Assembly: GCA_017471025.1 (NCBI GenBank)
Contig: JAFUWX010000038.1
Location: forward strand, 1 to 59,955
Length of the DNA: 59,955 nucleotides
Reading direction: 5' to 3'
From: Bacteroidales bacterium
GTDB taxonomy: Bacteria; Bacteroidota; Bacteroidia; Bacteroidales; UBA932
Below are positions 35,201 through 44,307 of the stretch, one piece after another; position 1 is the stretch's first letter, and each line of letters starts with the position of its first letter. The notes beneath the pieces were generated by a model, which was not told the DNA's origin, searched no databases, and saw only the letters and a program-made list of their open reading frames with translations. Made by a program: the position numbers and the translations under genes.

Positions 35201-36471
35201 AAAGAATGGATATAATCGTACAAACAGCTGTATGTGGCAGCGCTCCAGCCCAGCATTTCGGGCGTCTGGTATTCTTCGCCCGGGCTGCTGAAGCCCTGCA
35301 CCGCATCGTATTTCTCCCAGATTTTGCCGGTCATCTTGAACGAGCGGCACACCAGGTCGATGTATTTCCGGGCCAGGCGGCGGGCCTGTTCTTTGTGGCC
35401 GTAGCGGTCCAGGCCGAACACGGCCATGAAGGTGGTCGGGGGCCAGGTGTTCGGATAAGACCATTGATAGGCATATGGATAAGGCTTATCTTCGCAGACC
35501 GCCAGGCCGTAGGGGAATTCCAGCCGGCCCAGGGCCTCCGCCACGCCGTCGGCCTGCCCTTGGGAGGCCATGCCGGTAAACAGCGGCGTGAAGATGGCGG
35601 CCGACAGCACGTCGGAGCGCCGGCCCTTCACCCAGTCATAGTCGTAATAGCAGTTTCCGTCCCAGAGGAGGGTGTCCATCCGCGCTTTGCGCGCCTGTGC
35701 AGCCTCCTCCCAGGGCCCCGGGTCCAGGCCCAGCGTCCGGGAAAAATCCGCCATATTCCTCTCGAAGGCATACAGCAGGGCGTTCAGATCCACCGGGCAG
35801 AAATCTTCGCAGCGCCGGTCGAAACGGGGATTGAAGTCCCAGCCGGATTCGGCCTCCGCCGTGAATTGGCGGCCCAGCGCATCATGTTCCTGCTGGTCTT
35901 CCCAGGTGAATTCGGCGGCGAGCCGCTGACCGCCCGTGACGACGAATTCGTCGATCAGCCACTGCGGGGCGTCCTGGCCGCTGTAGCGGTTGAGCCCGCA
36001 AGGGGTCATGCGGCGGGTCATCCAGAAGTCATATTCCTTGCGGAGCGTTTCGTAAGCGCCTTGCAGCCAGAGGGTATCGCGGGTGCGGTTGAAAACCGAA
36101 GCGACCATCAGGCTCAGGAAGGGCGGTTGGGAACGGGACAGGTACCAGGTGCGGCTTCCGTTCGGAACGAAGCCGTAGCGGTCCACCAGGGCGAGCAGGT
36201 TGGTGGTATTGCCCTTCGCCAGCTCCGTCAGACCGTCCGCCAGCAGGCCTTCGTTGGTGAAATAGGTATCCCAATAATACATTTCCTGGAACATGCCTTC
36301 CGGGGAAGGCACCGTGTAGGGGCAGGGGAGGCCGATCAGTGTCCCGTCGTCCTCCGGATTCACCCGGACCGTCCGCTCCCAGGACGTGCGGATATAGTCC
36401 CGCACCCGCTCCGGCGTCGGATCGGCGCAGGCGGTGACCAGCAGGGCGGCAAGCAGCAGGACTCTTCTCAT
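35197..36471 (-). CDS. GH37 trehalase-like lipoprotein
   Basis: This is a 424-residue lipoprotein (Cys15) with an (alpha/alpha)6 fold of the GH37 trehalase family. Both trehalase signatures are recognisable: GMFQEMYYWDTYF (59-71) and QWSYPNTWPP (336-345). The acid Asp lies in AESGWDFNPR (Asp212) and the base Glu in the GEEYQTPEMLGWS segment (Glu399/400). At 424 residues it is shorter than bacterial periplasmic trehalases (about 540). Being a lipoprotein inside a GH26/GH2 SusCD operon makes true trehalose hydrolysis uncertain; it may remove alpha-linked side groups or act on another alpha-glucoside. It overlaps GH26 and SusC genes by four bases each. Confidence 0.8.
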   Translation of the reverse strand: MRRVLLLAALLVTACADPTPERVRDYIRTSWERTVRVNPEDDGTLIGLPCPYTVPSPEGMFQEMYYWDTYFTNEGLLADGLTELAKGNTTNLLALVDRYGFVPNGSRTWYLSRSQPPFLSLMVASVFNRTRDTLWLQGAYETLRKEYDFWMTRRMTPCGLNRYSGQDAPQWLIDEFVVTGGQRLAAEFTWEDQQEHDALGRQFTAEAESGWDFNPRFDRRCEDFCPVDLNALLYAFERNMADFSRTLGLDPGPWEEAAQARKARMDTLLWDGNCYYDYDWVKGRRSDVLSAAIFTPLFTGMASQGQADGVAEALGRLEFPYGLAVCEDKPYPYAYQWSYPNTWPPTTFMAVFGLDRYGHKEQARRLARKYIDLVCRSFKMTGKIWEKYDAVQGFSSPGEEYQTPEMLGWSAATYSCLYDYIHSL

Positions 36472-37667
36472 CGGGCGTACATGTTGGGCAGGTCAGACTC
36501 GAACAGGATGTCCGGCCGGGCCGCGAAAGCACGGAAGTCTTCTTCGGAATAACAGCCCCGGAAGGCGTTGAAATAGTGCCCGCCGTTACGCGGCAGGTCC
36601 CCGTTGCGCCACACCAGGGCAAAGGCGACCCGCTGCCCCTCCAGGATATGGTAGAGCATTTCGGTCCACCATTTCTTGTTGTAGTAAGCGGATTCTTCGG
36701 GATTGTTGTTCTCCAGGCCGGTCTCCGTCAGGGCGAACATTTTCTGCTTGCTCCGGGCGATGACGTTTCCCAGGCGGACCAGCTGCAGGCCTTTGTGGCC
36801 ATAGTTGGCCCCGTCCCTGTCATAGGCGTCCAGCCCCAGGATATCCACATACTCGTCCCCGGGCCAGTATTCCAGGTAGTCCGTCCGCGAGGAGATGTGC
36901 GTCATGTCCGGCGAATAGGCCCAGATGAGGTTGTGCAGGCCTTTTTCATCGCGCAGGTACTGCACGGTGAACTGCCACAGGGCGACGAATTCTTCCTGGG
37001 TGGCATTGCCTTTGCCCCACCAGAAACCGCCTCCGGTATGCTCATGCCAAGGCCTGAAAATGATGGGGATCAGCTCCCCGCCGTCCGTGGTCAGGCTGCT
37101 GATGAAGGCGGCGGCCCGGTCCAGGTAACCCTTGAATTTCGCGTGGTAGTCCCCGCCCGGCAGGATGGCATAGACGGCGCGGGTCACATCCCAGGAATTG
37201 CCGTCCGAGACCGGATTGTGGCAGTGCCAGGACAGGGTGTTGACGGCGCCCCGCCGGAAGGCGGCCTGGATATGCGTACGGATGTCGTCGAAATCCTCTC
37301 CGTCGATATTCAGCTCGTCATCGACCTCGATGCCGCTCATCTCCCAGCCGCAGACGGCCGGGTGCGAACCGGTGATGAACTTCGTGTCCGAATCGGCGGC
37401 GCTGCCGTCGGTGTCGAACCATTTGGTCCCGCCGTCCAGGCCGTACAGCGTGGGGATCTGCGCCCCGAACAGGGTGCCTTTGTCCATCAGGTCCCACAGG
37501 TTCTGGTGGAGGTTGCGGGTCAGCAGGGTCGCCTGCCCGTCAATGAGCGGGCCCAGCGTAAGGGGCGCTGCCGGTTTGGGATCCTCCTCGGGCGCCTTCC
37601 CGTTGCAGGAGAGCAGGGGAAGGAGGCTGAGCAGGCAGGGCAGCAGGCATTTCATGCGATATCTCAT
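36468..37667 (-). CDS. GH26 beta-mannanase-like lipoprotein
   Basis: This is a 399-residue lipoprotein (lipobox LLSC, Cys21; a second ATG 12 bases inside is possible). It belongs to family GH26: the acid/base Glu209 lies in FRPWHEHTGGGFWWG and the nucleophile Glu315 lies in FALTETG, the two hallmark strands. Family members are mainly endo-beta-1,4-mannanases, with some beta-1,3-xylanases and lichenases. The GH2 enzyme encoded directly upstream fits a mannan pathway. It is predicted to cut polysaccharide at the outer membrane surface. Confidence 0.92.
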   Translation of the reverse strand: MRYRMKCLLPCLLSLLPLLSCNGKAPEEDPKPAAPLTLGPLIDGQATLLTRNLHQNLWDLMDKGTLFGAQIPTLYGLDGGTKWFDTDGSAADSDTKFITGSHPAVCGWEMSGIEVDDELNIDGEDFDDIRTHIQAAFRRGAVNTLSWHCHNPVSDGNSWDVTRAVYAILPGGDYHAKFKGYLDRAAAFISSLTTDGGELIPIIFRPWHEHTGGGFWWGKGNATQEEFVALWQFTVQYLRDEKGLHNLIWAYSPDMTHISSRTDYLEYWPGDEYVDILGLDAYDRDGANYGHKGLQLVRLGNVIARSKQKMFALTETGLENNNPEESAYYNKKWWTEMLYHILEGQRVAFALVWRNGDLPRNGGHYFNAFRGCYSEEDFRAFAARPDILFESDLPNMYAR

Positions 37668-37676
37668 ACCAATCTG

Positions 37677-40600
37677 TCAGAGGGTTTCGAAATCGAGGTG
37701 GTCGAGTTCCCCGGCGACAACCGTCACCAGGCGGGACTCGCCGCCCATCAGGTGGAAATAATTGTCTGAGTAGCAGGCGGGAAGGGCGCGTTCTCCCGTT
37801 TTCGTGCGGGCCGTCAGGTGGACCATCATGGCCGGGGTGTCGGAGAGGTTCCGGACCCGGACCACCACCCGGCCGTCTTCGCGGCTGAGGATGGACAGCT
37901 TCACCTTGGGCTTGGGCAAGGTCAGCAGGGCCTGGAAGTTGTCGGTCTCCCGCCCCTGGACATAGAAGTTTTCCGACAGGACCTCTTCTCCGCCCAGCAG
38001 GGTCAGGCGATAGAACCAGACCGGGGCGTCCTGGGTTTCCAGGGTCATGCAGGATACGGTGCTGTCTTCTTCGGAGTCAAGCGCGAAGGCCTGGGTATCC
38101 AGTACTTTGCCATACATGTCCAGGATTTCGGCCCGGGCGGTCAGGCCCCTGCGGGCGCCGGCGGAGACGTTCACGACCTCCACCTGCCGCGAGACCGGAT
38201 TCCATTGGATATGGAGGGGTTCGCAGGCCTTTCTGGCCCCGAAGAAGGAGGCGGTCGGGTCGAACCAGTAGTCGTAGGTGCTCCACACCAGGGAAGGCCA
38301 GGCGCTGTGGCTCATCCACAACAGCAGTCCCCGGCGCTGGGCGCTCCGTCCCTCGAACATGGCCCGGTAGCCGTCGTAATTGATCCATTGGGCCCACTGG
38401 CAGAAGGTCCGGGCATCCGGCGCAGGGCCGAACATCCGCTCCACGGCGGCGTTGAAGACCCCGGCCCGCTGGGCGCTCTGCAGGGTCCAGTCGTGCTCGG
38501 CCCAGAGTTGTCCCTGGGGCCAGGCCTGCTCGGGCGGCATCATGCGGATGAGGCTCTCGTAGTTCATCATGTTGGGCATGCCCCGCTCGCTGTGGATGCG
38601 GTCCTGCCCCTTGGCCGTGAAGAAGGTCACGGCATCCTCCCGCCAGTATCCGCCCTCGCCGCTGACCAGCCCGCGCGAGGAATGCGGGATATACAGGATA
38701 TCGGGCGTCAGGGCCCGGATGGAATCCCGCAGCGCGGCGTCGATGGCCGCGGGCGGCATGCCTTCGTTGCGTCCGCAATACAGGGCGATGCAGGGATGGT
38801 TCCGGATGCGGCGGAGATAATCTCCGGCATTGTCCAGGAACATGGCTTCGTCCAAGGGGTCGGGGCCGTCGCCGGGATTGGCCAGCCAGAAATCCTGCCA
38901 GACCATGATGCCATGCCGGTCGCAGGCCTCGTAGAAGGCTTCGTCGCCGGTCTGGCCCACCCAGTTGCGGATCATGGTGAAATGCTGCTGGCGGTGGTAG
39001 CCGACGGCGATGTCGTAATCCCGGGCGGTATAGCGGAGATTGGCCTCGGAGAAGCCCCAGTTGCCGCCCCGGGCGACCAGCCGGCGTCCGTTGATATAGC
39101 CCGTCAGGCGTCCGTCCGCGGTGTCATAAGTCATTTCGCGGATGCCCACCCGGAAGGCCGTGCTGTCATGGCCTTCGACCTGCATCCGGGCGTCATACAG
39201 ATAGGGCTCTCCGTATCCGTTGGGCCACCACAGGCGGGGCTGCTCCATCACCAGGGTCGTATCCACCTGGCGTTTTTCGCCGGGCGCTAGCGAGACGGTC
39301 CGGCTGAAGTCCAGCTCCCCGATCCGGCCGGTCCAGCGTATAGCTGCCGGCGAGGAGTCGGTATTTTGCAGCGTGGCACCGACTGCCAGGACGGCGCGGG
39401 TGGTGTCTCCGCCGGGGAAGTGCGTCCGTACATAGGGGTCCCGCAGCAGCACGGTGCCGCTGCGCTCCAGACGGACGTAGTTCCAGATGCCGATGTTCCG
39501 GCCGGCGAGCGAAGGCATCCAGTCCCAGCCGATGGAGGCCAGGAAGGTCGGGCTGTCGTAGCCGCTGATCCCGCCGTTGTAGGCATTACGCTCGCGGGTG
39601 TTGCCCCGGCCCACGCCGGGATGTTCCAGGGGATGGATCCGGACCTGGACGATGTTCTCGTCCCGGAGGATATCCGTCACGTCGAAACGCTTGCGGGTAA
39701 AGGCCCCGTCGATGCGCCCGAGCGCCTGTCCGTTCATGGAAATATCTGCCTTCCAATTGATTCCGTCAAAGACGAGCCATACTTTATCCCCGCTGCCGGC
39801 AGGCGCCGGCAAGGAACCCCGGTAGATGAAATCGTGCCGGAAATAGGCATGCGAGATGGATTGGTTCCAGTCGGCGTAATAGGGGTCCGGCACGGCGCCG
39901 GCGTCGATGTAGGAGGAGAGGACCGTTCCGGGGACCCGGGCCGGCATCCAGGCCTGCGGGTCGTCGGCCAGGTCGGCGCGCACGAGGGTCCAGTCCGCAC
40001 TGCGCGGCTGGAGGTTATTGCGTCCCCAGACCTGGATTTCTCCGATGGCGGGGCGGGCTCCCTCCGCTGCGGCATCGACGGATACCTTGACATAGCGTCC
40101 CCGCGCCCGGCGGAAGCGCAGCGTGTCCTGGCCGTCCAGGGAAGCCACTTCCCGCCATTTCCGGCCGTCCCGCGAGACCAGCAGGGCACCGGAGACGGGT
40201 CGGGTCAGCCATTGGACGACGGCTTTGTCGAAGGTGGATTCCGCCCCCAGGTCTATGCTGATCCATTCCTGCTGCGTTCCTTCAGCCACCCATGCGCTTT
40301 GAACCGGGGCTGCGCCCAGGCAGTACCGGCGCTCTCCGTCCAGTACGAGGCCGAAGTCGCCGATGTCCCAGAAGGCTACGTCCGGGGCGTCGATTTCCAG
40401 CCTGTATCCCCGGTTGCTGCGGACGCCGCCCAAGTCAGCTTCCAGGATGAAATCCAACCAGTACGGGTCCAGTTCGGGGCTGCCCGTACCCTGGCGGGAA
40501 TAGACCTTCTGCCAGTTCTCCCCGTCTTCGCTGGTGTACATGTCCAGCCGGTAGGGCGCCCCACAGGCCGTTTCCTTGAAGTGGGGTTTGGCCTTGAGCC

Positions 40601-40928
40601 GCATCCTTTCGGCGGCCATGGGCCGGGCGAAGACGGCGCTGTAGGCAAAGCTGCCGCTGTCTATTTGCACCAGGCTCCAGTCCGCCAGGTCATGCAGCCA
40701 TTCGACTTTCTTCTTGGAAAAAGGCTTGCCGTCCAGGGTGAAGACATCGTATGTCGGGACCTGCTCGCAGCGGAGCCCGTCCGTAACCATCTGAGCCGTA
40801 AGGTCATAGTTGACGGCGGAGGATTGGAGGGCGGCCCGGTGGAGGGCGATGTTGCGGTATTCTGATCCGCCGTTGCAGGCCAGGATCCCCGGCAGAAGGC
40901 AGGAAAGGAGGATGATCCTTGGGCGCAT
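37677..40928 (-). CDS. GH2 beta-mannosidase-like lipoprotein with discoidin domains
   Basis: This is a 1083-residue lipoprotein (Cys18). Two F5/8-type C (discoidin, CBM32-like) domains occupy about residues 25-190 and 205-305. The GH2 part follows: a sugar-binding domain (about 310-480), an Ig-like domain and a TIM barrel with acid/base Glu722 in CGRNEG and nucleophile Glu781 in HSERGMP. The sequence GWDWMPSLAGRNIGIW resembles the beta-mannosidase/exo-beta-glucosaminidase branch of GH2 rather than beta-galactosidases. It starts three bases after the SusE-like gene ends. It probably removes terminal mannose or a related sugar from oligosaccharides made by the GH26 enzyme. Confidence 0.87.
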   Translation of the reverse strand: MRPRIILLSCLLPGILACNGGSEYRNIALHRAALQSSAVNYDLTAQMVTDGLRCEQVPTYDVFTLDGKPFSKKKVEWLHDLADWSLVQIDSGSFAYSAVFARPMAAERMRLKAKPHFKETACGAPYRLDMYTSEDGENWQKVYSRQGTGSPELDPYWLDFILEADLGGVRSNRGYRLEIDAPDVAFWDIGDFGLVLDGERRYCLGAAPVQSAWVAEGTQQEWISIDLGAESTFDKAVVQWLTRPVSGALLVSRDGRKWREVASLDGQDTLRFRRARGRYVKVSVDAAAEGARPAIGEIQVWGRNNLQPRSADWTLVRADLADDPQAWMPARVPGTVLSSYIDAGAVPDPYYADWNQSISHAYFRHDFIYRGSLPAPAGSGDKVWLVFDGINWKADISMNGQALGRIDGAFTRKRFDVTDILRDENIVQVRIHPLEHPGVGRGNTRERNAYNGGISGYDSPTFLASIGWDWMPSLAGRNIGIWNYVRLERSGTVLLRDPYVRTHFPGGDTTRAVLAVGATLQNTDSSPAAIRWTGRIGELDFSRTVSLAPGEKRQVDTTLVMEQPRLWWPNGYGEPYLYDARMQVEGHDSTAFRVGIREMTYDTADGRLTGYINGRRLVARGGNWGFSEANLRYTARDYDIAVGYHRQQHFTMIRNWVGQTGDEAFYEACDRHGIMVWQDFWLANPGDGPDPLDEAMFLDNAGDYLRRIRNHPCIALYCGRNEGMPPAAIDAALRDSIRALTPDILYIPHSSRGLVSGEGGYWREDAVTFFTAKGQDRIHSERGMPNMMNYESLIRMMPPEQAWPQGQLWAEHDWTLQSAQRAGVFNAAVERMFGPAPDARTFCQWAQWINYDGYRAMFEGRSAQRRGLLLWMSHSAWPSLVWSTYDYWFDPTASFFGARKACEPLHIQWNPVSRQVEVVNVSAGARRGLTARAEILDMYGKVLDTQAFALDSEEDSTVSCMTLETQDAPVWFYRLTLLGGEEVLSENFYVQGRETDNFQALLTLPKPKVKLSILSREDGRVVVRVRNLSDTPAMMVHLTARTKTGERALPACYSDNYFHLMGGESRLVTVVAGELDHLDFETL

Positions 40929-40931
40929 GGC

Positions 40932-42866
40932 TTATGGCTTTTCCAGGGTGACGGTGTTGTTGTTGAGGTCCAGGGTCACTTTGTATTCCCCGTCCTGCCA
41001 GTCGGAGAAGCCGTTCCCCGGCGAGAAGCTGCTGTCGTTGTCCGGGTCCCAGGTGCGGCGCGTCACGGTCCAGTAGTTGTCGGCGGCCGTGTCGCGGACG
41101 TATTCGGTCCAGTCCCGTTTCTCGAATTTGAAATAGCACCACTGGTTCAGCCAGATGGTGCCGGGGCTGACATATACGCCGGCAACGTCGGTGGGGACCA
41201 GGGCGTTCTTGTCGTCGAAACTCCAGTCCGCCACCCCGTTCTCAAAGCCGCCGCCATACAGGTAGAAGGCGGTTTCCGGGTCGATGGGGGAATTGTTGAT
41301 CAGCTCGACCTTCAGGGTGTTCCGGTCGAATTTCACCGTATAATATCCGTCGCTGAAGCCGCTGATGCCGTCTCCGGGGACGAAGTTGCAGTCGTTGTCC
41401 GGGTCTTTGGTGCGCGGGGCGGCCGTCCAGTAGTCGTCGGCGGAAGCGTCGCGGACGAACTCGGTCCAATCCTGCATCTCCAGCTTGAAATAGCACCACT
41501 GGTTCAGGTAGATCTCGCTTTCGCTGACGTAGGTGCCGTCTCCCTGCGGAATCAGGGCCAGGGCACGGTCGAAGGTCCATTCCGCATATTTCTCGAAGCC
41601 GCCGCCGAAGACATAGATGGCCGTGGCCGGGTCATAGTCTCCGCCGGGCTGCTCGGGGCCGTCCTTGGGCGTGAGCGTCAGGACCATCGTGGCGAAGTCG
41701 GCCGTGATGTCGTAATAGCCGTTCTCGTATCCGAGCAGGCCGGGATAGAACTGCGGTACCTCCGAATCGCCGACGAGCTGCATGGTAATCTTGTCTTTCG
41801 TGGCATCGTCACCCTGGGCGAAATACGGGGAATAGACCCCTTCGCCGATGAAAATCTTGAAGCCGCTGTCGCCGTTGTCGCCCCAATAGCAGAGGACATC
41901 CTTGATTTCATAGACTTTCTCACCGACCTTTTCCATCGGGCCGTCGAAGCTCCAGTGCCAGGGGAAGCAGTCGCCCTGGGGATAGACGAACTCGCCCAGT
42001 TCCACGTCATAGGTGATATCGCCAGTGCGCTCCATCGTCATCATCAGCTCCTTCGGGTCGAAGGTGATCGTGTAAACGCCATTGCCATAGCCGTTTCTGG
42101 CCGGCTGGAAGAGGTTGGCCGTGCCGTCGTCCTCGGTGTAAAGCTTGGCTTTGCCGAAGGTGTCGGAGCTCAGGTCGGGGCCGAAGAAGGCGTCGCTCGA
42201 CCCGTCGTTGGCGAAGTAGAATTTGAATCCGGTGTCGCCGATGGTGACATTGATCTGCACGCCCTCAGCCCTGTACAGGTCGCCGAATTTGGGCATGGGG
42301 AGTCCCTTGCTGACATCCCAACCGGCCTGTGTGGCGCTGCCTGCGATGTACAGGACATCCGGGATGACGATCTCCTCCTTGTAGGTGCTGACCTTGACTT
42401 TCACGATGTTGGAGACGACGGTCTCGATGTCCGAAGAAGCGGCCTTGGCATAGACGGAGAACTGCAACTCGGTCTGGGCGCCTTCCGGGACGTCCAGCGA
42501 TGCAGCCAGGGCATTGAGCTCCCGGCCCGTGAAGCCATATTCCAGTCCTTTCCCGGCCGGATAGGTGACCGGTTTGGCGTATAAGTCTTTGGAAGCCAGG
42601 TTGGCATATACGGTATAGGAGACCTCGGCCGTCTTGCCCTGCGGCACGGCGTCGGTCCAGGAGAGGGTCAGCGAAGTGACTTCCAGTTCGGCCTGGTCGA
42701 TGGTGACCTCGGCGGGGCTGGCCGTCAGCTGCGGCGCGGTGAGGACGACGGCCTCGCCCGAGGGCGTGGGGTCCTGGCTGTTTTCCGGTGCCGGATTGAC
42801 CTTGTTGCAAGAGAGAAAACCTGCTGCCGCTGCGGCTATCAGGATGGTGAAGAAACGCTTACTCAT
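40932..42866 (-). CDS. SusE/SusF-like surface glycan-binding lipoprotein (mannan-type locus)
   Basis: This is a 644-residue lipoprotein with Cys20. Residues about 40-165 are the SusE-type N-terminal fibronectin-like domain (SLTLSWTDAV strand). Four binding modules follow: about 172-285 (LYIAGSATQAGWDVSKG), 295-405, 413-530 (IYVFGGGFEKYAEWTFD) and 531-644 (FYLYGGGFENGVADWSFD). The last two modules are clearly related to each other (both have LNQWCYFK and a WTEFVRD/WTEYVRD stretch), so they arose by internal duplication. It is the first gene of the operon, directly behind a strong promoter. SusE-like genes normally follow susD, so this order is unusual. Confidence 0.82.
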   Translation of the reverse strand: MSKRFFTILIAAAAAGFLSCNKVNPAPENSQDPTPSGEAVVLTAPQLTASPAEVTIDQAELEVTSLTLSWTDAVPQGKTAEVSYTVYANLASKDLYAKPVTYPAGKGLEYGFTGRELNALAASLDVPEGAQTELQFSVYAKAASSDIETVVSNIVKVKVSTYKEEIVIPDVLYIAGSATQAGWDVSKGLPMPKFGDLYRAEGVQINVTIGDTGFKFYFANDGSSDAFFGPDLSSDTFGKAKLYTEDDGTANLFQPARNGYGNGVYTITFDPKELMMTMERTGDITYDVELGEFVYPQGDCFPWHWSFDGPMEKVGEKVYEIKDVLCYWGDNGDSGFKIFIGEGVYSPYFAQGDDATKDKITMQLVGDSEVPQFYPGLLGYENGYYDITADFATMVLTLTPKDGPEQPGGDYDPATAIYVFGGGFEKYAEWTFDRALALIPQGDGTYVSESEIYLNQWCYFKLEMQDWTEFVRDASADDYWTAAPRTKDPDNDCNFVPGDGISGFSDGYYTVKFDRNTLKVELINNSPIDPETAFYLYGGGFENGVADWSFDDKNALVPTDVAGVYVSPGTIWLNQWCYFKFEKRDWTEYVRDTAADNYWTVTRRTWDPDNDSSFSPGNGFSDWQDGEYKVTLDLNNNTVTLEKP

Positions 42867-42887
42867 AGTTTAACAGTTATTTACCGT

Positions 42888-42918
42888 CAAAGGTATGAAA
42901 TTAAAAAATGTAAACCAA
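42888..42918 (-). promoter_or_regulatory. Promoter of the mannan-type locus
   Basis: On the - strand, TTG (42918-42916), a 20-bp spacer and TACCTTTG (42895-42888) match the Bacteroidetes promoter exactly, 21 bp before the SusE-like start codon. No internal terminator is seen down to 29742, so all seven genes may form one transcript. Confidence 0.85.
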
Positions 42919-42987
42919 TAGCGGAAAACAAATTGACCATAAATAAACGAATAGCCGCCGGCCGTTCCGGATGTGCGGATATTTTCG

Positions 42988-42995
42988 TAACTTTG
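42988..42995 (+). promoter_or_regulatory. -7 element for the fucose-isomerase-fold gene
   Basis: TAACTTTG matches TAnnTTTG perfectly, 23 bp before the start at 43019. The expected TTG is replaced by TTC at 42965-42967 (20-bp spacer). It is divergent from the mannan-type locus promoter. Confidence 0.55.
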
Positions 42996-43018
42996 CCTTT
43001 CTGAATAGAACAACGGAC

Positions 43019-44221
43019 ATGATAGCCATCTACACGCTTACATCCGCCCTGCACAATGAAGAGGCAGTGGCAGCGGTGACCCAGGAATTCCTCGGGAGCC
43101 TCGGGTTGGATTATACCCTGAAAGGGGCTGATTACAAGGATTATGGCGATGCCGACCTGAACCTGATCTATGTGCGGACCGGGGGCACGGAAGGGGTGTT
43201 CAAGCCCATGCTGGCCGATTTGCTCGCCCGCAGCCCGCAGCCGTTCTACCTGCTGACTTCCGGCAAGAGCAACTCCCTGGCCGCCTCGATGGAAATCCTC
43301 TCCTTCCTGCGCCAGCAGGGTATCCCGGGGGAGATCCTCCACGGCAAACCGGCTTATATCCGGGAACGCGTCCAGCTGCTGGAAACCTTGGAAATGGCGC
43401 GTAAGTCCCTGCGCGGTAAGCGTTTCGGCGTGATCGGCAAGCCCTCGGACTGGCTGATTGCCAGCCAGGCGGACACCTACGCCCTGTCCAGCCGCCTCGG
43501 CCTGACCATCAGGGAGATCCCGATGAAAGAACTGCTGGAGGAAATCGAGCGTCTGCCGGAGGACCCGGTGATGGCGCGCGTCACCTGCGGGACGCCCCTG
43601 TTTGACGCGGCCGAGCCCGTCAAAGCCGCGGCGCCGGGCGCCTACCGCATTTACCAGGCCCTTCAGGTGCTGGTGGGCCGTTATCAGCTCAGCGGCCTGA
43701 CCCTGCGCTGCTTCGACTTGCTCGGCGCGGTGCAGAATACCGGCTGCCTCGCCCTGGCGAAACTCAACGAAGAAGGCATTGTGGCCACCTGCGAAGGCGA
43801 TATCCCGGCGATGCTGACGATGGCCATCGCCCAGGCCCTGACCGGCGTCACCGGCTTCCAGGCCAATCCTTCCCGCATCGACCCGGACACCGGCGAAGTC
43901 CTGTTCGCCCATTGTACCGTGCCGCTCAACATGGTCACCCGCTATGCCTTCGATACCCATTATGAATCGGGCATCGGCGTGGGCATCCGCGGCCATGTCC
44001 AGGAAGGCCCTGTGACGGTGTTCAAGGTGGCCGGCGACCTCTCGCGGCACTTTGCCGCGGAAGGAACCCTGCTGCGCAACCTCGCCCAGCCCGACCTCTG
44101 CCGGACGCAGGTGGTCCTCCATCTGGACGATGTCAGCTACTTCCTCACGAACCCGATCGGCAACCATCATATCATTGTTCCCGGACATTGCAAGAAGCTG
44201 ATTGACGCGCTGTTGGCATAG
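43019..44221 (+). CDS. L-fucose/L-arabinose isomerase-fold protein
   Basis: This is a 400-residue protein. The start at 43019 follows a good -7 element; the longer frame reaches back into the promoter. The N-terminal half is a Rossmann-like sugar isomerase domain (VRTGGTEGVFKP near 58; GKRFGVIGKPSDWL near 139). The C-terminal part has NTGCLALAKLNEEGIVATCEGDIPAM and FAHCTVPLNM segments typical of the fucose/arabinose isomerase C-terminal family. It lacks a neighbouring fucose kinase or aldolase, so the substrate is unclear; a related aldose/ketose isomerase or a non-canonical member is possible. Confidence 0.75.
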   Translation: MIAIYTLTSALHNEEAVAAVTQEFLGSLGLDYTLKGADYKDYGDADLNLIYVRTGGTEGVFKPMLADLLARSPQPFYLLTSGKSNSLAASMEILSFLRQQGIPGEILHGKPAYIRERVQLLETLEMARKSLRGKRFGVIGKPSDWLIASQADTYALSSRLGLTIREIPMKELLEEIERLPEDPVMARVTCGTPLFDAAEPVKAAAPGAYRIYQALQVLVGRYQLSGLTLRCFDLLGAVQNTGCLALAKLNEEGIVATCEGDIPAMLTMAIAQALTGVTGFQANPSRIDPDTGEVLFAHCTVPLNMVTRYAFDTHYESGIGVGIRGHVQEGPVTVFKVAGDLSRHFAAEGTLLRNLAQPDLCRTQVVLHLDDVSYFLTNPIGNHHIIVPGHCKKLIDALLA

Positions 44222-44307
44222 AAACAACTTGTCTTTTTGCCAGCGGAACACAGGCTGGCGAGATTCTTGCAGAGACAAGGCGGGCTTTGCCCGAAAAGAA
44301 GCATATT

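Noticed and set aside
35201-35464. 88-residue N-terminal extension of the second SusC
   Set aside because: It overlaps the upstream GH37-like gene, and the start at 35200 gives a normal signal peptide and a four-base overlap like the other junctions.
44222-44307. Terminator after the fucose-isomerase-fold gene
   Set aside because: The GCCAG/CTGGC hairpin there is short and has no following T-run.
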